A stretch of DNA of 64,000 bases, from assembly GCF_017873175.1 (NCBI RefSeq), contig NZ_JAGGJW010000010.1, forward strand, positions 124,001 to 188,000, in the 5' to 3' direction. Below are positions 28,481-37,798 of the stretch, in pieces. The DNA comes from Neorhizobium petrolearium (lineage in GTDB: Bacteria > Pseudomonadota > Alphaproteobacteria > Rhizobiales > Rhizobiaceae). Numbering within the stretch: position 1 is the stretch's first letter; each line of letters starts with the position of its first letter. The notes under the pieces were generated by a model. The model made no database searches. It worked only from the letters and a program-made list of their open reading frames with translations, and had not been told where the DNA came from. A program made the translations under genes and the position numbers.

Positions 28481-30598
28481 ATGCGCATACAATTTGGTCT
28501 CCTGGGATTAATCCTTTCGATTGCGTCACCCGCATATTCCCTGGAACCCGCGCCTCCGATTCTGGAGCCGCTAAAACGGCAGGAGCAAGCTGCCCATGTG
28601 AGCGCGCAATTCCTGACGCGATATGCTTATAGGCCTGTACTGCTGAACGATGCCTTGTCAGCGACAATCATGAACCGGTTCATCAAGTCCCTGGATGCGG
28701 ACCGGATGTTGTTCCTGCAGGCTGACATCGACAAATTCATGGCTGAAAGCACAAAGGTCGATGACGCCATTCTCCGCGAAGACCTCAAGATTCCATTTTC
28801 GATTTTTAACGTCTATTCGCAAAGGCTTGTAGATCGCATGACCTATGCACGGAGCCTGCTCAAGCAGGGCTTCGATTTCAGCCTTCAGGAAGACTATTCC
28901 ATGTTGCGCGACGAGGCTCCCTGGGCGCAGTCGGAGGCGGAAAGCAACGAACTGTGGCGCAAGCGCGTAAAAAACGACTGGCTCCGCTTAAAGCTGGCAG
29001 GCAAGGCCGACGCGGCAATTCGCGATACGCTCGACAGGCGCTTTAAAAATATTATCGAGCGCGTGTATTCGTCCAAGAGCGACGATGTCTTTCAGTCGTT
29101 CATGGACGCCTACACAAACTCCGTTGACCCGCATACGGATTATTTTGGTGCCGCCGCTTCAGCTGAATTCGACATCTCGATGAAGCTTTCGCTCGTCGGG
29201 ATCGGTGCTGTCTTGCAGGAACGCGACGGCTACACCACGATCCGTGAGCTTGTACCAGGGGGGCCGGCGCAACTGTCCGGTAAGCTGGCGGTCGGTGATC
29301 GCATCATCGGTGTCGGACAAGGCGATGATGGCGCGGTAAAGGAGGTAGTAGGCACCCGCCTTGACGAAGTCGTCCAAATGATACGCGGGACAGAAGACTC
29401 TGTTGTCAGATTGGAGATCTTACCGGCGAACGCCGGAGAAAGCGGGAGCCATCGCCTTGTTAGTCTGGTGCGAGACAAAGTCAGCCTTGAAAAGCAGGCC
29501 GCAAAGAAGACCATCCTTCCGGTCAAAGACAGCGGAACCACGCGCAGAATTGGAGTGATTACCCTTCCGGCGTTTTATGAGGACTTCGAAGCGCGGCAAA
29601 ACGGCGACAAGGACTATAAAGGGGCAAGTCGTGACGTCGCTAAACTTCTCGGTGAACTGAAGAAGGAAAACATCGATGGCGTTCTCATCGATCTACGCGG
29701 TAACGGCGGAGGTTCGTTGGCCGAGGCGATAAATCTGACGGGCCTGTTCGTCGGGAAAGGCCCGGTGGTTCAGCAACGTAACGCCGAAGGCAAAATCAAA
29801 GTGGAAAGCGATGATCTGCCTGCGCCTGTTTGGGCAGGTCCCGTAGGCGTATTGATCAATCGTGGCTCGGCGTCCGCTTCCGAGATCTTTGCTGCAGCAA
29901 TACAGGATTACGGTCGCGGCGTGATTATCGGCGAGCCCAGTTTCGGCAAGGGTAGCGTACAAACCGTGGTCAGTCTTGATCAGGTCGCTCGAAATGGGGA
30001 GCCGAAATTCGGCGAGCTGAAATTGACTGTTGCCCAGTTTTTTCGGGTGAATGGCGGGACGACGCAGCTGCGTGGCGTCACCCCAGATATAAGTCTGCCC
30101 GGGCTTTTCGATCCCAGGACATTTGGCGAAGCAAGTTATGACAATGCACTGCCCTGGACGCAGATCAAACCTGCGAAACACAAGGTTGCGGGCAATATGG
30201 CGGGGTTGTTGCCGCAATTGCAGAGCCGCCATGATGCGCGGGTGAAAAACGAGCCGGACTTCCAGCGGTTCGCCGAAGACATTGCAGAGCTTAAGGCCCA
30301 GCGCGAAAAACGTACCATTTCTCTCAATGAACTAGTACGCCGCAAGGAAATGGCCGTGCTGGCGACGCGCAGCAAGGCGCGCGAGCAAACAAATGCCGGG
30401 ATGGTTCGTGGCGACGATGACGGCTTGCAAGCAGATGAGCGAAGCTTGACTGCTGATATTGCCATCGAGAGCGCCCGTAAGAACGCGAAGGATGTTTTGC
30501 GGAACGAGGCCGCGGCCATCGTTGCCGATGCGGCGGATTTGTTGGAGAGAGCGGTGAAGCCCATCACAAGACGGTCGAAAAACGCCGTGGGAGAATAG
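28481..30598 (+). CDS. Carboxy-terminal processing peptidase, Prc/Tsp type (S41A)
   Basis: A 705-residue periplasmic protease with a short signal peptide (MRIQFGLLGLILSIASPAYS). It has a Tsp N-terminal helical domain, a PDZ domain (about residues 230-300; REVPGGPAQ-like stretch ELVPGGPAQLSGKLAVGDRI), and an S41 core with the catalytic Ser in NRGSASASEIFAA (~460) and Lys in PSFGKGSVQT (~490). The C-terminal domain resembles DUF3340. Length and layout match E. coli Prc rather than the shorter CtpA common in rhizobia. Gene and flanks look less G+C-rich than the neighbours, suggesting transfer. Confidence 0.9.
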   Translation: MRIQFGLLGLILSIASPAYSLEPAPPILEPLKRQEQAAHVSAQFLTRYAYRPVLLNDALSATIMNRFIKSLDADRMLFLQADIDKFMAESTKVDDAILREDLKIPFSIFNVYSQRLVDRMTYARSLLKQGFDFSLQEDYSMLRDEAPWAQSEAESNELWRKRVKNDWLRLKLAGKADAAIRDTLDRRFKNIIERVYSSKSDDVFQSFMDAYTNSVDPHTDYFGAAASAEFDISMKLSLVGIGAVLQERDGYTTIRELVPGGPAQLSGKLAVGDRIIGVGQGDDGAVKEVVGTRLDEVVQMIRGTEDSVVRLEILPANAGESGSHRLVSLVRDKVSLEKQAAKKTILPVKDSGTTRRIGVITLPAFYEDFEARQNGDKDYKGASRDVAKLLGELKKENIDGVLIDLRGNGGGSLAEAINLTGLFVGKGPVVQQRNAEGKIKVESDDLPAPVWAGPVGVLINRGSASASEIFAAAIQDYGRGVIIGEPSFGKGSVQTVVSLDQVARNGEPKFGELKLTVAQFFRVNGGTTQLRGVTPDISLPGLFDPRTFGEASYDNALPWTQIKPAKHKVAGNMAGLLPQLQSRHDARVKNEPDFQRFAEDIAELKAQREKRTISLNELVRRKEMAVLATRSKAREQTNAGMVRGDDDGLQADERSLTADIAIESARKNAKDVLRNEAAAIVADAADLLERAVKPITRRSKNAVGE

Positions 30599-30729
30599 TG
30601 GCTTCCGATCCCTCTCCAATGACGATCCTGCACGCTGCCTGGCATGCGCACAGTCTCCGCCTCGACGAAGCCTGTGGCCTTGCCCGGGGCTGTTCCCTCA
30701 TGTGATGCGGGAGAATCCGACGCACGCCG

Positions 30730-31926
30730 TTACAAGACCTCGAATAAGCCGGCGGCGCCCATTCCTCCGCCCACGCACATGGTGCAGACGACGTATTTCG
30801 AGCCCTGTCGGCGTCCTTCGATCAGCGCGTGCCCGACCATTCTCGCCCCCGACATGCCATAGGGATGCCCGATCGAGATTGCCCCGCCATTGACGTTGAG
30901 GCGATCGTCGGGGACGTCTAGCGCCCGCGCGCTTGCAAGGACCTGGCAGGCAAAGGCTTCGTTGAGCTCCCAGAGATCGATGTCATCTATCCTAAGACCG
31001 TTTGCCTTCAGCAGCTTGGGCACGGCGTGGATCGGCCCGATGCCCATTTCGTTGGGCTCGCAGCCGGCCACGGCCATGCCAACATATCGACCGAGTGGAC
31101 GCAGGCCGCGACGATGGGCCTCGGCTTCCTCCATCAGCACGGCGGCGGAGCCTCCGTCCGAAAGCTGGCTTGCGTTGCCGGCCGTGATCGAACAGCCCTC
31201 TGTAACCTGCTGCCCTCCCGAAAACACTGGACCAAGGCGGGCGAGATCCTCCATCGTGGTCGCGGGACGATTTCCCTCGTCGCGGTCGAGCATCACTTGA
31301 GTCTGCGACGTTTGCCCGCTTTCAGGATCGACAACCTGCTTGGTGGCGCTCATCGCGACGATCTCGTCTTCGAAGAACCCTGCAGCCTGGGCTTTTGCTG
31401 TGCGCTGCTGCGATTGCAGCGCGTAGGCGTCTTGGTCCTCGCGGGAGACACCGTAGCGGCTGGCGACAATCTCGGCGGTTTCCAGCATGGACATGTAGAG
31501 CGACGGTCTATGTTGCAGTATCCATTTGTCCCTGTCTCGGCGCAGGTCCGGGGTCTGGACAAGGCTGATGCTCTCGACGCCCCCGCCGATGACAACGGCC
31601 ATCCCGTCGACGACGATCTGCTTCGCTGCAGTGGCGATGGCCATCATGCCGGACGCGCATTGCCGGTCGATCGCCATGCCAGCGACCGAGGCGGGCAGAC
31701 CCGCGCGCATGGCAGCTTGTCGACCGATGTTGTAGTCCCCATAGCCCTGCTGCATGGCCGAACCGATCACGCAGTCGTCGATCTCGGCGGGCTCCACTGT
31801 GGCTCTTTGAAGGGCGTGGCGGATCGCATGCGCGATCAGCTCCTGTGGGGAGGTGTTGTTGAACGCGCCGCGATAGGCCTTGCCGATGGGGGTTCGAGCC
31901 GTCGATACGATTACCGCGCTGCGCAT
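30730..31926 (-). CDS. Acetyl-CoA C-acyltransferase (thiolase)
   Basis: A 398-residue thiolase. The nucleophilic Cys is in DRQCASGMM (about residue 90), the catalytic His in ISIGHPYGMSGAR (~350) and the second Cys in CTMCVGGGMGAAG (~380). It cleaves 3-ketoacyl-CoA with CoA. The ATG at 31926 is used; the longer frame overlaps the SDR gene. It is last in a minus-strand run with an SDR, a MaoC hydratase and a CoA-transferase, together giving a beta-oxidation-like route from an activated acid to acetyl-CoA. Confidence 0.94.
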   Translation of the reverse strand: MRSAVIVSTARTPIGKAYRGAFNNTSPQELIAHAIRHALQRATVEPAEIDDCVIGSAMQQGYGDYNIGRQAAMRAGLPASVAGMAIDRQCASGMMAIATAAKQIVVDGMAVVIGGGVESISLVQTPDLRRDRDKWILQHRPSLYMSMLETAEIVASRYGVSREDQDAYALQSQQRTAKAQAAGFFEDEIVAMSATKQVVDPESGQTSQTQVMLDRDEGNRPATTMEDLARLGPVFSGGQQVTEGCSITAGNASQLSDGGSAAVLMEEAEAHRRGLRPLGRYVGMAVAGCEPNEMGIGPIHAVPKLLKANGLRIDDIDLWELNEAFACQVLASARALDVPDDRLNVNGGAISIGHPYGMSGARMVGHALIEGRRQGSKYVVCTMCVGGGMGAAGLFEVL

Positions 31927-31928
31927 TT

Positions 31929-32864
31929 TCAGGCCTCGTTCCAGGGGAGTGGCAAACCTCGCGCGGCAGCAGCCATGCGGGCGTATTTCCGGGTTTGGGA
32001 GAAGGCGTTTTCCATGACGTCCTGATCCTCGGGGCTGCGGATCGCGGCCAGCGACGCCATGACCCCTTCCGGGCTCAGCTGCTCGCCAGTGAGAGCGATG
32101 CCCTGTGTCTCGTAGATCCGGATCTCCGCGAAGCATCCGGCGCCCGCGCCAAGGATCATTTTCGTGGGGGCATCCTCGCAGACCAGCGCCAGGAGACCGG
32201 GCGTGATCGTCTCGGGGCCGAGCAGCTCCAGCACGTCCTGGCTCAACAGGCCTTCGGTCATCCGTGTCGCTGCGGTCGGCGCAAGCGTATTGACGCGGAT
32301 GTTCTTGCGCGCACCTTCCTGGGCGAGCACATTCATCAGCCCGAAGACGCCCGCCTTGGCGGAGCCGTAGTTCGACTGACCGAAGTTTCCGTAGAGACCC
32401 GAGGTGGAGGTGGTCATGACGATGCGGCCGTATTCGCGCTCGATCATGTGGTTCCAGACCGCCTTGGTGCAGTTGGCGCTACCGATCAGGTGAACGTCGA
32501 CGACCGTGCGGAAATCATCCATGTCCATCTTCGCGAAGGTTTTGTCCCGCAGGATCCCGGCATTGTTCACCAGGATGTCTACCGCGCCAAAGGCGGCGAT
32601 CGCCTCCGCGACCATGGCTTGCACCTGATCGAAATCCGTCACGTTCGCGCCGCTTGAGATTGCGTTTCCGCCGCCGGCGCGGATTTCCTCCACCACGGCG
32701 CGGGCGGCTTGCGATCCCTCGATTGTGCCGTCCGTCGCGACCCCCAGATCGTTCACCACCACGTTCGCGCCGCGCGCCGCGAGACCAAGCGCGTGGCTGC
32801 GGCCGAGACCCGTGCCGGCACCCGTGACGATGGCCGTCCGGCCGTCAAAGCGAATTTCTTTCAT
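31929..32864 (-). CDS. SDR-family 3-hydroxyacyl-CoA dehydrogenase (MFE-2-like)
   Basis: A 311-residue short-chain dehydrogenase with TGAGTGLGRSHALGLAARGA at the NAD site, VVNDLG typical of the peroxisomal MFE-2/HSD17B4 subgroup, NNAG near residue 95 and the active-site YGSAK near 170. It probably oxidises a (3R)-hydroxyacyl-CoA made by the MaoC hydratase next to it. The thiolase gene starts 2 bases downstream and the MaoC stop lies directly upstream. Confidence 0.92.
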   Translation of the reverse strand: MKEIRFDGRTAIVTGAGTGLGRSHALGLAARGANVVVNDLGVATDGTIEGSQAARAVVEEIRAGGGNAISSGANVTDFDQVQAMVAEAIAAFGAVDILVNNAGILRDKTFAKMDMDDFRTVVDVHLIGSANCTKAVWNHMIEREYGRIVMTTSTSGLYGNFGQSNYGSAKAGVFGLMNVLAQEGARKNIRVNTLAPTAATRMTEGLLSQDVLELLGPETITPGLLALVCEDAPTKMILGAGAGCFAEIRIYETQGIALTGEQLSPEGVMASLAAIRSPEDQDVMENAFSQTRKYARMAAAARGLPLPWNEA

Positions 32865-33320
32865 TTATGTCTCTCCGAAATAGTGGCGTGTGATCCATTC
32901 GACCACCAGCGCCGGTTTCGTCTGCCCCTCGATCTCGACGGTCACGTCGAGGATGGTGTCGAGCGCGTTCTCCCTGGTCTGGACGTCGTGCAGCGTGAAA
33001 TTCCCACGCACGCGGCTGCCGACGCGAACCGGCGAAAGGAAGCGCACCTTGTTCATCCCGTAATTCACGCCCATCACCTCGCCCTCGATCTGGGGGCCAC
33101 CGTCGAAGAGCATGGCGGAGAGCAGCGAAAGGGTCAGGAAGCCGTGCGCAATGGTCGCGCCGAAAGGGCCGCTCGCCGCCTTTTCCGCGTCGATGTGGAT
33201 AAACTGATGGTCCTCGGTCACATTGGCGAAGGCATTGATCCTGTGCTGGTGGATGGTGAACCACCGCGACTGTCCGACCGACTGTCCGATGCACCTCTCA
33301 AGAGCAGCCCGCGTATACAT
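32865..33320 (-). CDS. MaoC-family (R)-enoyl-CoA hydratase
   Basis: A 151-residue hotdog hydratase with the MaoC signature: QHRINAFANVTEDHQFIHID, then FGATIAHGFLTLSL (catalytic Asp/His pair). It hydrates 2-enoyl-CoA to (3R)-hydroxyacyl-CoA. The ATG at 33320 is preceded by GGAAGGAA; the frame extends upstream without family similarity. It directly abuts the SDR gene, consistent with coupled steps. Confidence 0.92.
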   Translation of the reverse strand: MYTRAALERCIGQSVGQSRWFTIHQHRINAFANVTEDHQFIHIDAEKAASGPFGATIAHGFLTLSLLSAMLFDGGPQIEGEVMGVNYGMNKVRFLSPVRVGSRVRGNFTLHDVQTRENALDTILDVTVEIEGQTKPALVVEWITRHYFGET

Positions 33321-33429
33321 TCGTGTTCCTTCCGCCTTCGATTTCCCGTCCGCCGCCTGCGGCGCGGGCTGTGGTCCGACGCTTGATGCGCGCTGAGCCG
33401 ATGCGGCCATGAAAGAAGGATCTTCCATG

Positions 33430-34632
33430 CTAGATCGCATTCGCGCGGCGCAACGCGCTCAGTTCGGCCTGGCCGAGACCGGCAGAGAGAAGAACCTCTT
33501 CGGTGTCGCAGCCGAGCGTCGAGGGTCCAGTCTTCGGCGGGCAGCTCGAACCGTTTGCGAGGAAGCTAAGATTGGGGACGTGCACCGTGCCGTCGAAACC
33601 TGCGACCTTGATTTCGGAGATGATGCCCCTCGCTCGCACCTGCTCCTCGTGCAGGATCTCCTCCAGCCCGCGTACGCGCGCGGCGGGAACGGCCACTTCT
33701 TCCAGTACCACCTCCCACTCCGCCGCGGTGCGGGTACGGAATATCTCGAGCAGAGTCTGCCGCAGCGAACCGGCGTTCGTCGCCCGCTCCTCCGCCGATT
33801 TCCATCGCGGATCTTCAAGCAGGTCGGCGCGGTCGATCCCCCGACACAGGTTCCGAAACTGGGTGTCGTGGTTGGCCGCGAGCATCAGCAAGCCGTCGGC
33901 TGTCTCGAAGGCGCCGGACGAGGGGCTGGCACTCCAGGCCTCGTTGCCGTTCTGAGACGGTTGCCACCCTGTCGACAGATGCATGGTCATCAGCGAGGCC
34001 ATCAGCATCAGCGCGGTGTCCAGCATAGCGACGTCAACTTGGACCGCCGAGCCGGTACGCCGTGCTTCCAGCAATCCGGCCAGCACGGCCATCGCGGCAT
34101 TCATCCCGGTGGCGTAGTCTACATATGGCGCGCCGACCTTGGTCGGCCCGTCGCCGGGCCTGCCGGTGGTTTTCATGATTCCGGACATGCCCTGGATGAC
34201 GTGATCGTACGCGGGCCGAGAGCTGAGCGGGCCGGTCTGGCCATAGGCGGATATGGAGCAATAAACGAGGCGGGGGTTTATCGCGCGAAGCTCCTGGAAG
34301 CCTAGGCCGAGCCGATCAGCCACGCCCGGCTTGAAGTTTTCGACGAAGACGTCGGCGCCGGCGATGAGCTTCTTGAGGACCGCGACGCCGTCGGGCACCT
34401 TCAGGTTGATCGCCACCGATTTCTTGGCCGAATTCTGGGTCAGGAAATTCGGCGCCATCTTGCGTTCCGACAGATCGGGAACGGATCCGCCGACACGGGT
34501 CCAGTCGCCTTCACCGGGTTTTTCGATCTTGAGGACCTCGGCCCCCATGAGGGCGAGTAGGTAGGTCGCATACGGCCCGGCCAGGACCTGGCTGAGATCA
34601 ATGACGCGAACGCCCGTGAGCGGTTCGAACAT
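33430..34632 (-). CDS. CaiB/BaiF-family CoA-transferase
   Basis: A 400-residue class III CoA-transferase: GVRVIDLSQVLAGPYATYLL at the N-terminus, GAEVLKIEKPGEGDW, and the catalytic Asp in YVDYATGMNAAM (about residue 168). It would move CoA from a donor such as succinyl-CoA to the imported acid. The ATG at 34632 is preceded by GCGAGGA. It lies between the TctCBA importer and the beta-oxidation genes, so it is the likely activation step. Confidence 0.93.
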   Translation of the reverse strand: MFEPLTGVRVIDLSQVLAGPYATYLLALMGAEVLKIEKPGEGDWTRVGGSVPDLSERKMAPNFLTQNSAKKSVAINLKVPDGVAVLKKLIAGADVFVENFKPGVADRLGLGFQELRAINPRLVYCSISAYGQTGPLSSRPAYDHVIQGMSGIMKTTGRPGDGPTKVGAPYVDYATGMNAAMAVLAGLLEARRTGSAVQVDVAMLDTALMLMASLMTMHLSTGWQPSQNGNEAWSASPSSGAFETADGLLMLAANHDTQFRNLCRGIDRADLLEDPRWKSAEERATNAGSLRQTLLEIFRTRTAAEWEVVLEEVAVPAARVRGLEEILHEEQVRARGIISEIKVAGFDGTVHVPNLSFLANGSSCPPKTGPSTLGCDTEEVLLSAGLGQAELSALRRANAI

Positions 34633-34719
34633 GTCGTCCTCGCTGTCGCAGCTTGAATGAATGGAGTGGTCGGCGGGCCATGTGATCGGCACGCCGGAAG
34701 GTTCGGCGACCGCCGGGTG

Positions 34720-35709
34720 CTATTGCGGCACTATGCCGGCCTTCTCGAAGATGGCTTTGTTCTTGGCATAGTTCTTGGCGATTTCGGCCGCCGCCTGATC
34801 GAGATCCATGTACATGATCGGAATGTCGGCGGCGGAGACGATCGCCTTGAATTCCTCGTCGGTCTCCGTCGCCTTGAGTGCCGTGCTCAGTTTTCCGAGG
34901 ATGTCCCGCGGCGTGCCTTTCGGCAGGATGAGCGTCGTCCGCGCATCGATGCCGAGGCCGTAGCCGGCTTCGTCGATCGTCCCGACATCCGGAGCGGAGA
35001 CGTGGCGGAACGTGGTTGTCGCCACGATCGTCTTGGTCTCCTCGGGATAGCGGTAGTGTATGCCGCCCGACAGGACGAGCGCGGCCTGCTTGCCGAGCAG
35101 GGCATTGATCATCTCGCTGCCGCTGGCGAGCGGCATGACGTTCACATCGAGACCCTCGCGCTTGGCGATCTGGTCGATATACATCTTGGACAGGGGGCTG
35201 AGGGACCCGAAAACGGAACCGGGATTCTTCTTCGCCCAGGCCACGTACTCCTGGATCGAATCGTAGGGCGCGTCCTTCGGCGCCGCCAGGCCCTGCTGGA
35301 AGGCCGTGACCATTCCCGCGTAATCGAAGTCGTCGGGCTTGAAATTGATGCGCGCCGACATGAATGGATCCGCGTCCACCACGCTGTTCGTGTGGAACAT
35401 GGCCGTGTATCCGTCCGGCGCTTCCTTCTTCAACTGGCTGGCCGCCAACGCACCGCCGGCGCCGGGCTTGTTGACGACGTTGATCGGAACGCCGAGTTGG
35501 TCGGCCAGCACCTTGGCCACTCCACGCCCCACCACGTCCGTCTGGCCGCCCGGGCCGTAACCGATGTAGAGCGTGATCGGCTTCGACGGGTAGTCATCCG
35601 CCTGCGCGAGGCTCGGCAGGAATGCCGTGATGCCGATCGCGAAGGCGGCCCCCGCGGCGAGAATGGAGCGCCGCGTCGACGCGCCGCTCAGTGGAAATCC
35701 CTGGTTCAT
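34720..35709 (-). CDS. Tripartite tricarboxylate transporter receptor, TctC (Bug family)
   Basis: A 329-residue periplasmic receptor with a Tat-like/Sec signal (TRRSILAAGAAFAIG, cleavage near AQADD) and Bug-family motifs YPSKPITLYIGYGPGGQTD, NVVNKPGAGGALAAS and a C-terminal FEKAGIVP. The ATG at 35709 has GGGAGGAG just upstream. It captures a carboxylate for the TctBA pore encoded upstream in the same operon. Confidence 0.93.
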   Translation of the reverse strand: MNQGFPLSGASTRRSILAAGAAFAIGITAFLPSLAQADDYPSKPITLYIGYGPGGQTDVVGRGVAKVLADQLGVPINVVNKPGAGGALAASQLKKEAPDGYTAMFHTNSVVDADPFMSARINFKPDDFDYAGMVTAFQQGLAAPKDAPYDSIQEYVAWAKKNPGSVFGSLSPLSKMYIDQIAKREGLDVNVMPLASGSEMINALLGKQAALVLSGGIHYRYPEETKTIVATTTFRHVSAPDVGTIDEAGYGLGIDARTTLILPKGTPRDILGKLSTALKATETDEEFKAIVSAADIPIMYMDLDQAAAEIAKNYAKNKAIFEKAGIVPQ

Positions 35710-35734
35710 TATGCTCCTCCCATTGAATCGTCTG

Positions 35735-37246
35735 TTAGTTGGTCTCGCTCGCTTCAAGAAGGCGACTGGCGCGGTGGCTGCGTGCGATGAGCACGACCGT
35801 GATGCCGGTCAACAGGATGAAGACGATGGAGATGGGGTGATGTCCGAGATTGGATACCTTCGCGTCCAGGATCTGGATCGACTGGCGGAATGTGAGTTCC
35901 AGTTTCGGTCCGATGACGAAGCCGATCAAAAACGTGATGAACGAGTAGTCCAGCTTGCGCATGAGATAGCCGACCGCCGCGAAGAACAGCATGACGTAGA
36001 TCGAGAAAACCGAACTCGTCTCCATGTAGGCGCCGAGGCAACACAGGAAGAGCACGACCGGAATGATCAGGCGGTTCGGCAGGTAGATGACCTTCGCGAA
36101 GATGCGCTGGCCGAGCGTGCCGACGACGAGCATGACGAGGCTGGCGCAGAGCAGAGCGGCGTAGAGATCGCCGACCATCTGTGGCTGCTGCTTGAACATC
36201 AGGGGACCGGGCGTCAGGCCGTGCATGATGAGCGCCGAGATCAGGATCGCCGCGATGACGCTTCCGGGGATGCCGAGCGCGAAGAGCGGAATGAGGCTCG
36301 CCGGAACAACCGCATTGTCGGCGCTCTCCGCCGCGGCGACGCCCTCGATCATGCCCGTGCCGAACAATTTCGGCGTCTTCGAGGTCCGCACCGCCGCTCC
36401 GTAGGACAGGAAGGAGCCGACGCTCGCGCCCAGGCCCGGAAGGATGCCGACGATCGAGCCGATCAGCGATCCCTGCGCGATGACCGGCAGGCAGCGGCGC
36501 CATTCGGCCCCGGTTACCCGGCGGTCATCCGCGGTCGTCCCGTTCAACATCACGGCGGCCTGCGAATCGAGGTGGGCCAGGTTGCCTGCCTGATTGACCA
36601 TCTCTGCCACGGCCAGCATGCCAATCGCCATCGGGACAAGCGAGATGCCTTCATCAAGCTCCAGCAGTCCGAAGGTGAAGCGGGGTACGAAGGTCTCAGC
36701 CTCGATGCCGACGGTGGCAAAGAAGACGCCGAAGGCGCCGGCGACCATTCCCTTGATCATCGAGTTGCCCGAGAGGCCTCCGATGAAGGTGAGCGAAAAG
36801 AGAAGAATCGCGCACAATTCGACAGGACCAATCAGCAGGGCGTAGGAAGCGAGCGGCGCGGCCAACCCGATGAGAATGAGGGTCGAGACGAAATCGCCGA
36901 TGACGGACGCGTATAACCCCATCTTGAGGGCCTTCTGCGCTTTGCCTTGGCGAGCGAGGGGGTAGCCGTCCTGAGCGGTCGGCGCGGAAGAGGGTTCCCC
37001 CGGCGTGTTGATCAGGATCGCCGAAACCGCACTTCCCGCGCCGCTGCCCTTGGCGATGCCGATGAGCATCGCGATCGCCGAGACGGGCTCCAGGTAAAAG
37101 GTCAGCGGAATGGAGACGGCGACCGCTGTTCCCTTGCCCAGCCCGGGCATTGCGCCCACGACGTAACCGAGGGTGACGCCGATCACGATCCACAGCAGCG
37201 TGTGAAAATTCAGAATGTTTCCGAAGCCTGCGACGAGATAATCCAT
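35735..37246 (-). CDS. Tripartite tricarboxylate transporter permease, TctA
   Basis: A 503-residue large membrane subunit with the TctA signatures GAMPGLGKGTAVAVSIPLTF and INTPGEPSSAPTAQDGYPLA, and about 11-12 membrane spans. The ATG at 37246 follows TctB by 7 bases. Full length, unlike the TctA fragment at 9841-10218. Confidence 0.94.
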   Translation of the reverse strand: MDYLVAGFGNILNFHTLLWIVIGVTLGYVVGAMPGLGKGTAVAVSIPLTFYLEPVSAIAMLIGIAKGSGAGSAVSAILINTPGEPSSAPTAQDGYPLARQGKAQKALKMGLYASVIGDFVSTLILIGLAAPLASYALLIGPVELCAILLFSLTFIGGLSGNSMIKGMVAGAFGVFFATVGIEAETFVPRFTFGLLELDEGISLVPMAIGMLAVAEMVNQAGNLAHLDSQAAVMLNGTTADDRRVTGAEWRRCLPVIAQGSLIGSIVGILPGLGASVGSFLSYGAAVRTSKTPKLFGTGMIEGVAAAESADNAVVPASLIPLFALGIPGSVIAAILISALIMHGLTPGPLMFKQQPQMVGDLYAALLCASLVMLVVGTLGQRIFAKVIYLPNRLIIPVVLFLCCLGAYMETSSVFSIYVMLFFAAVGYLMRKLDYSFITFLIGFVIGPKLELTFRQSIQILDAKVSNLGHHPISIVFILLTGITVVLIARSHRASRLLEASETN

Positions 37247-37253
37247 GGCAACC

Positions 37254-37694
37254 TCAAACGATCGCTGTGCCGAGCAGGCGGTAGAAGACGAGCCACACGA
37301 TAAAGATCGGGACACCGGTTATTCCGGCGATCAGCACGGGGCGACGTTCCCCGAGGGCCAGCAGGGATCCCGCGAGGAGACTGACCGCGGCGGCCAGCGG
37401 GGACAGGTACAGGTAAAGGATCAGCGAAAGCGCGAAGATTGCGGATAGCTTCAGCAGGGCCGCCAGTTCCGCTCGGGTGACCAGGGTGGCCGATTCTTGC
37501 ATCTCCCCGCGTGCTGCGGTGAAGACCTGCAAGGCCGAGAGCAGCACGATGAATGCCATGCTGATCTGCGGCACGAGACGCGGAGCGACATAGCCCTCCT
37601 TCACATCGTCGATTTGCCACGGGATCACGACGAACATGATGAATAGGGCCAGGACACAGACGGCTGCGCCCGACCAGATATCGACACGTTTCAT
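37254..37694 (-). CDS. Tripartite tricarboxylate transporter small subunit, TctB
   Basis: A 146-residue membrane protein with four hydrophobic segments (first VCVLALFIMFVVIPW near residue 15), typical of TctB. The ATG at 37694 has a strong GGGAGGAGGAAAT ribosome site. First gene of the tctBAC set, divergent from the LysR gene at 37799. Confidence 0.9.
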   Translation of the reverse strand: MKRVDIWSGAAVCVLALFIMFVVIPWQIDDVKEGYVAPRLVPQISMAFIVLLSALQVFTAARGEMQESATLVTRAELAALLKLSAIFALSLILYLYLSPLAAAVSLLAGSLLALGERRPVLIAGITGVPIFIVWLVFYRLLGTAIV

Positions 37695-37798
37695 ATTTCC
37701 TCCTCCCGCCCACGTAGGCGGCTCCTCCGTGAATGATGCAAACAGAAACCGGATCAAAAAAGAATTCAAAAGATTCTTGGAAGTGATAATTCTAGCTT

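Noticed and set aside
34657..36916. Two long plus-strand frames over TctC and TctA
   Set aside because: Antisense shadows; the minus strand has complete TctC and TctA with family motifs.
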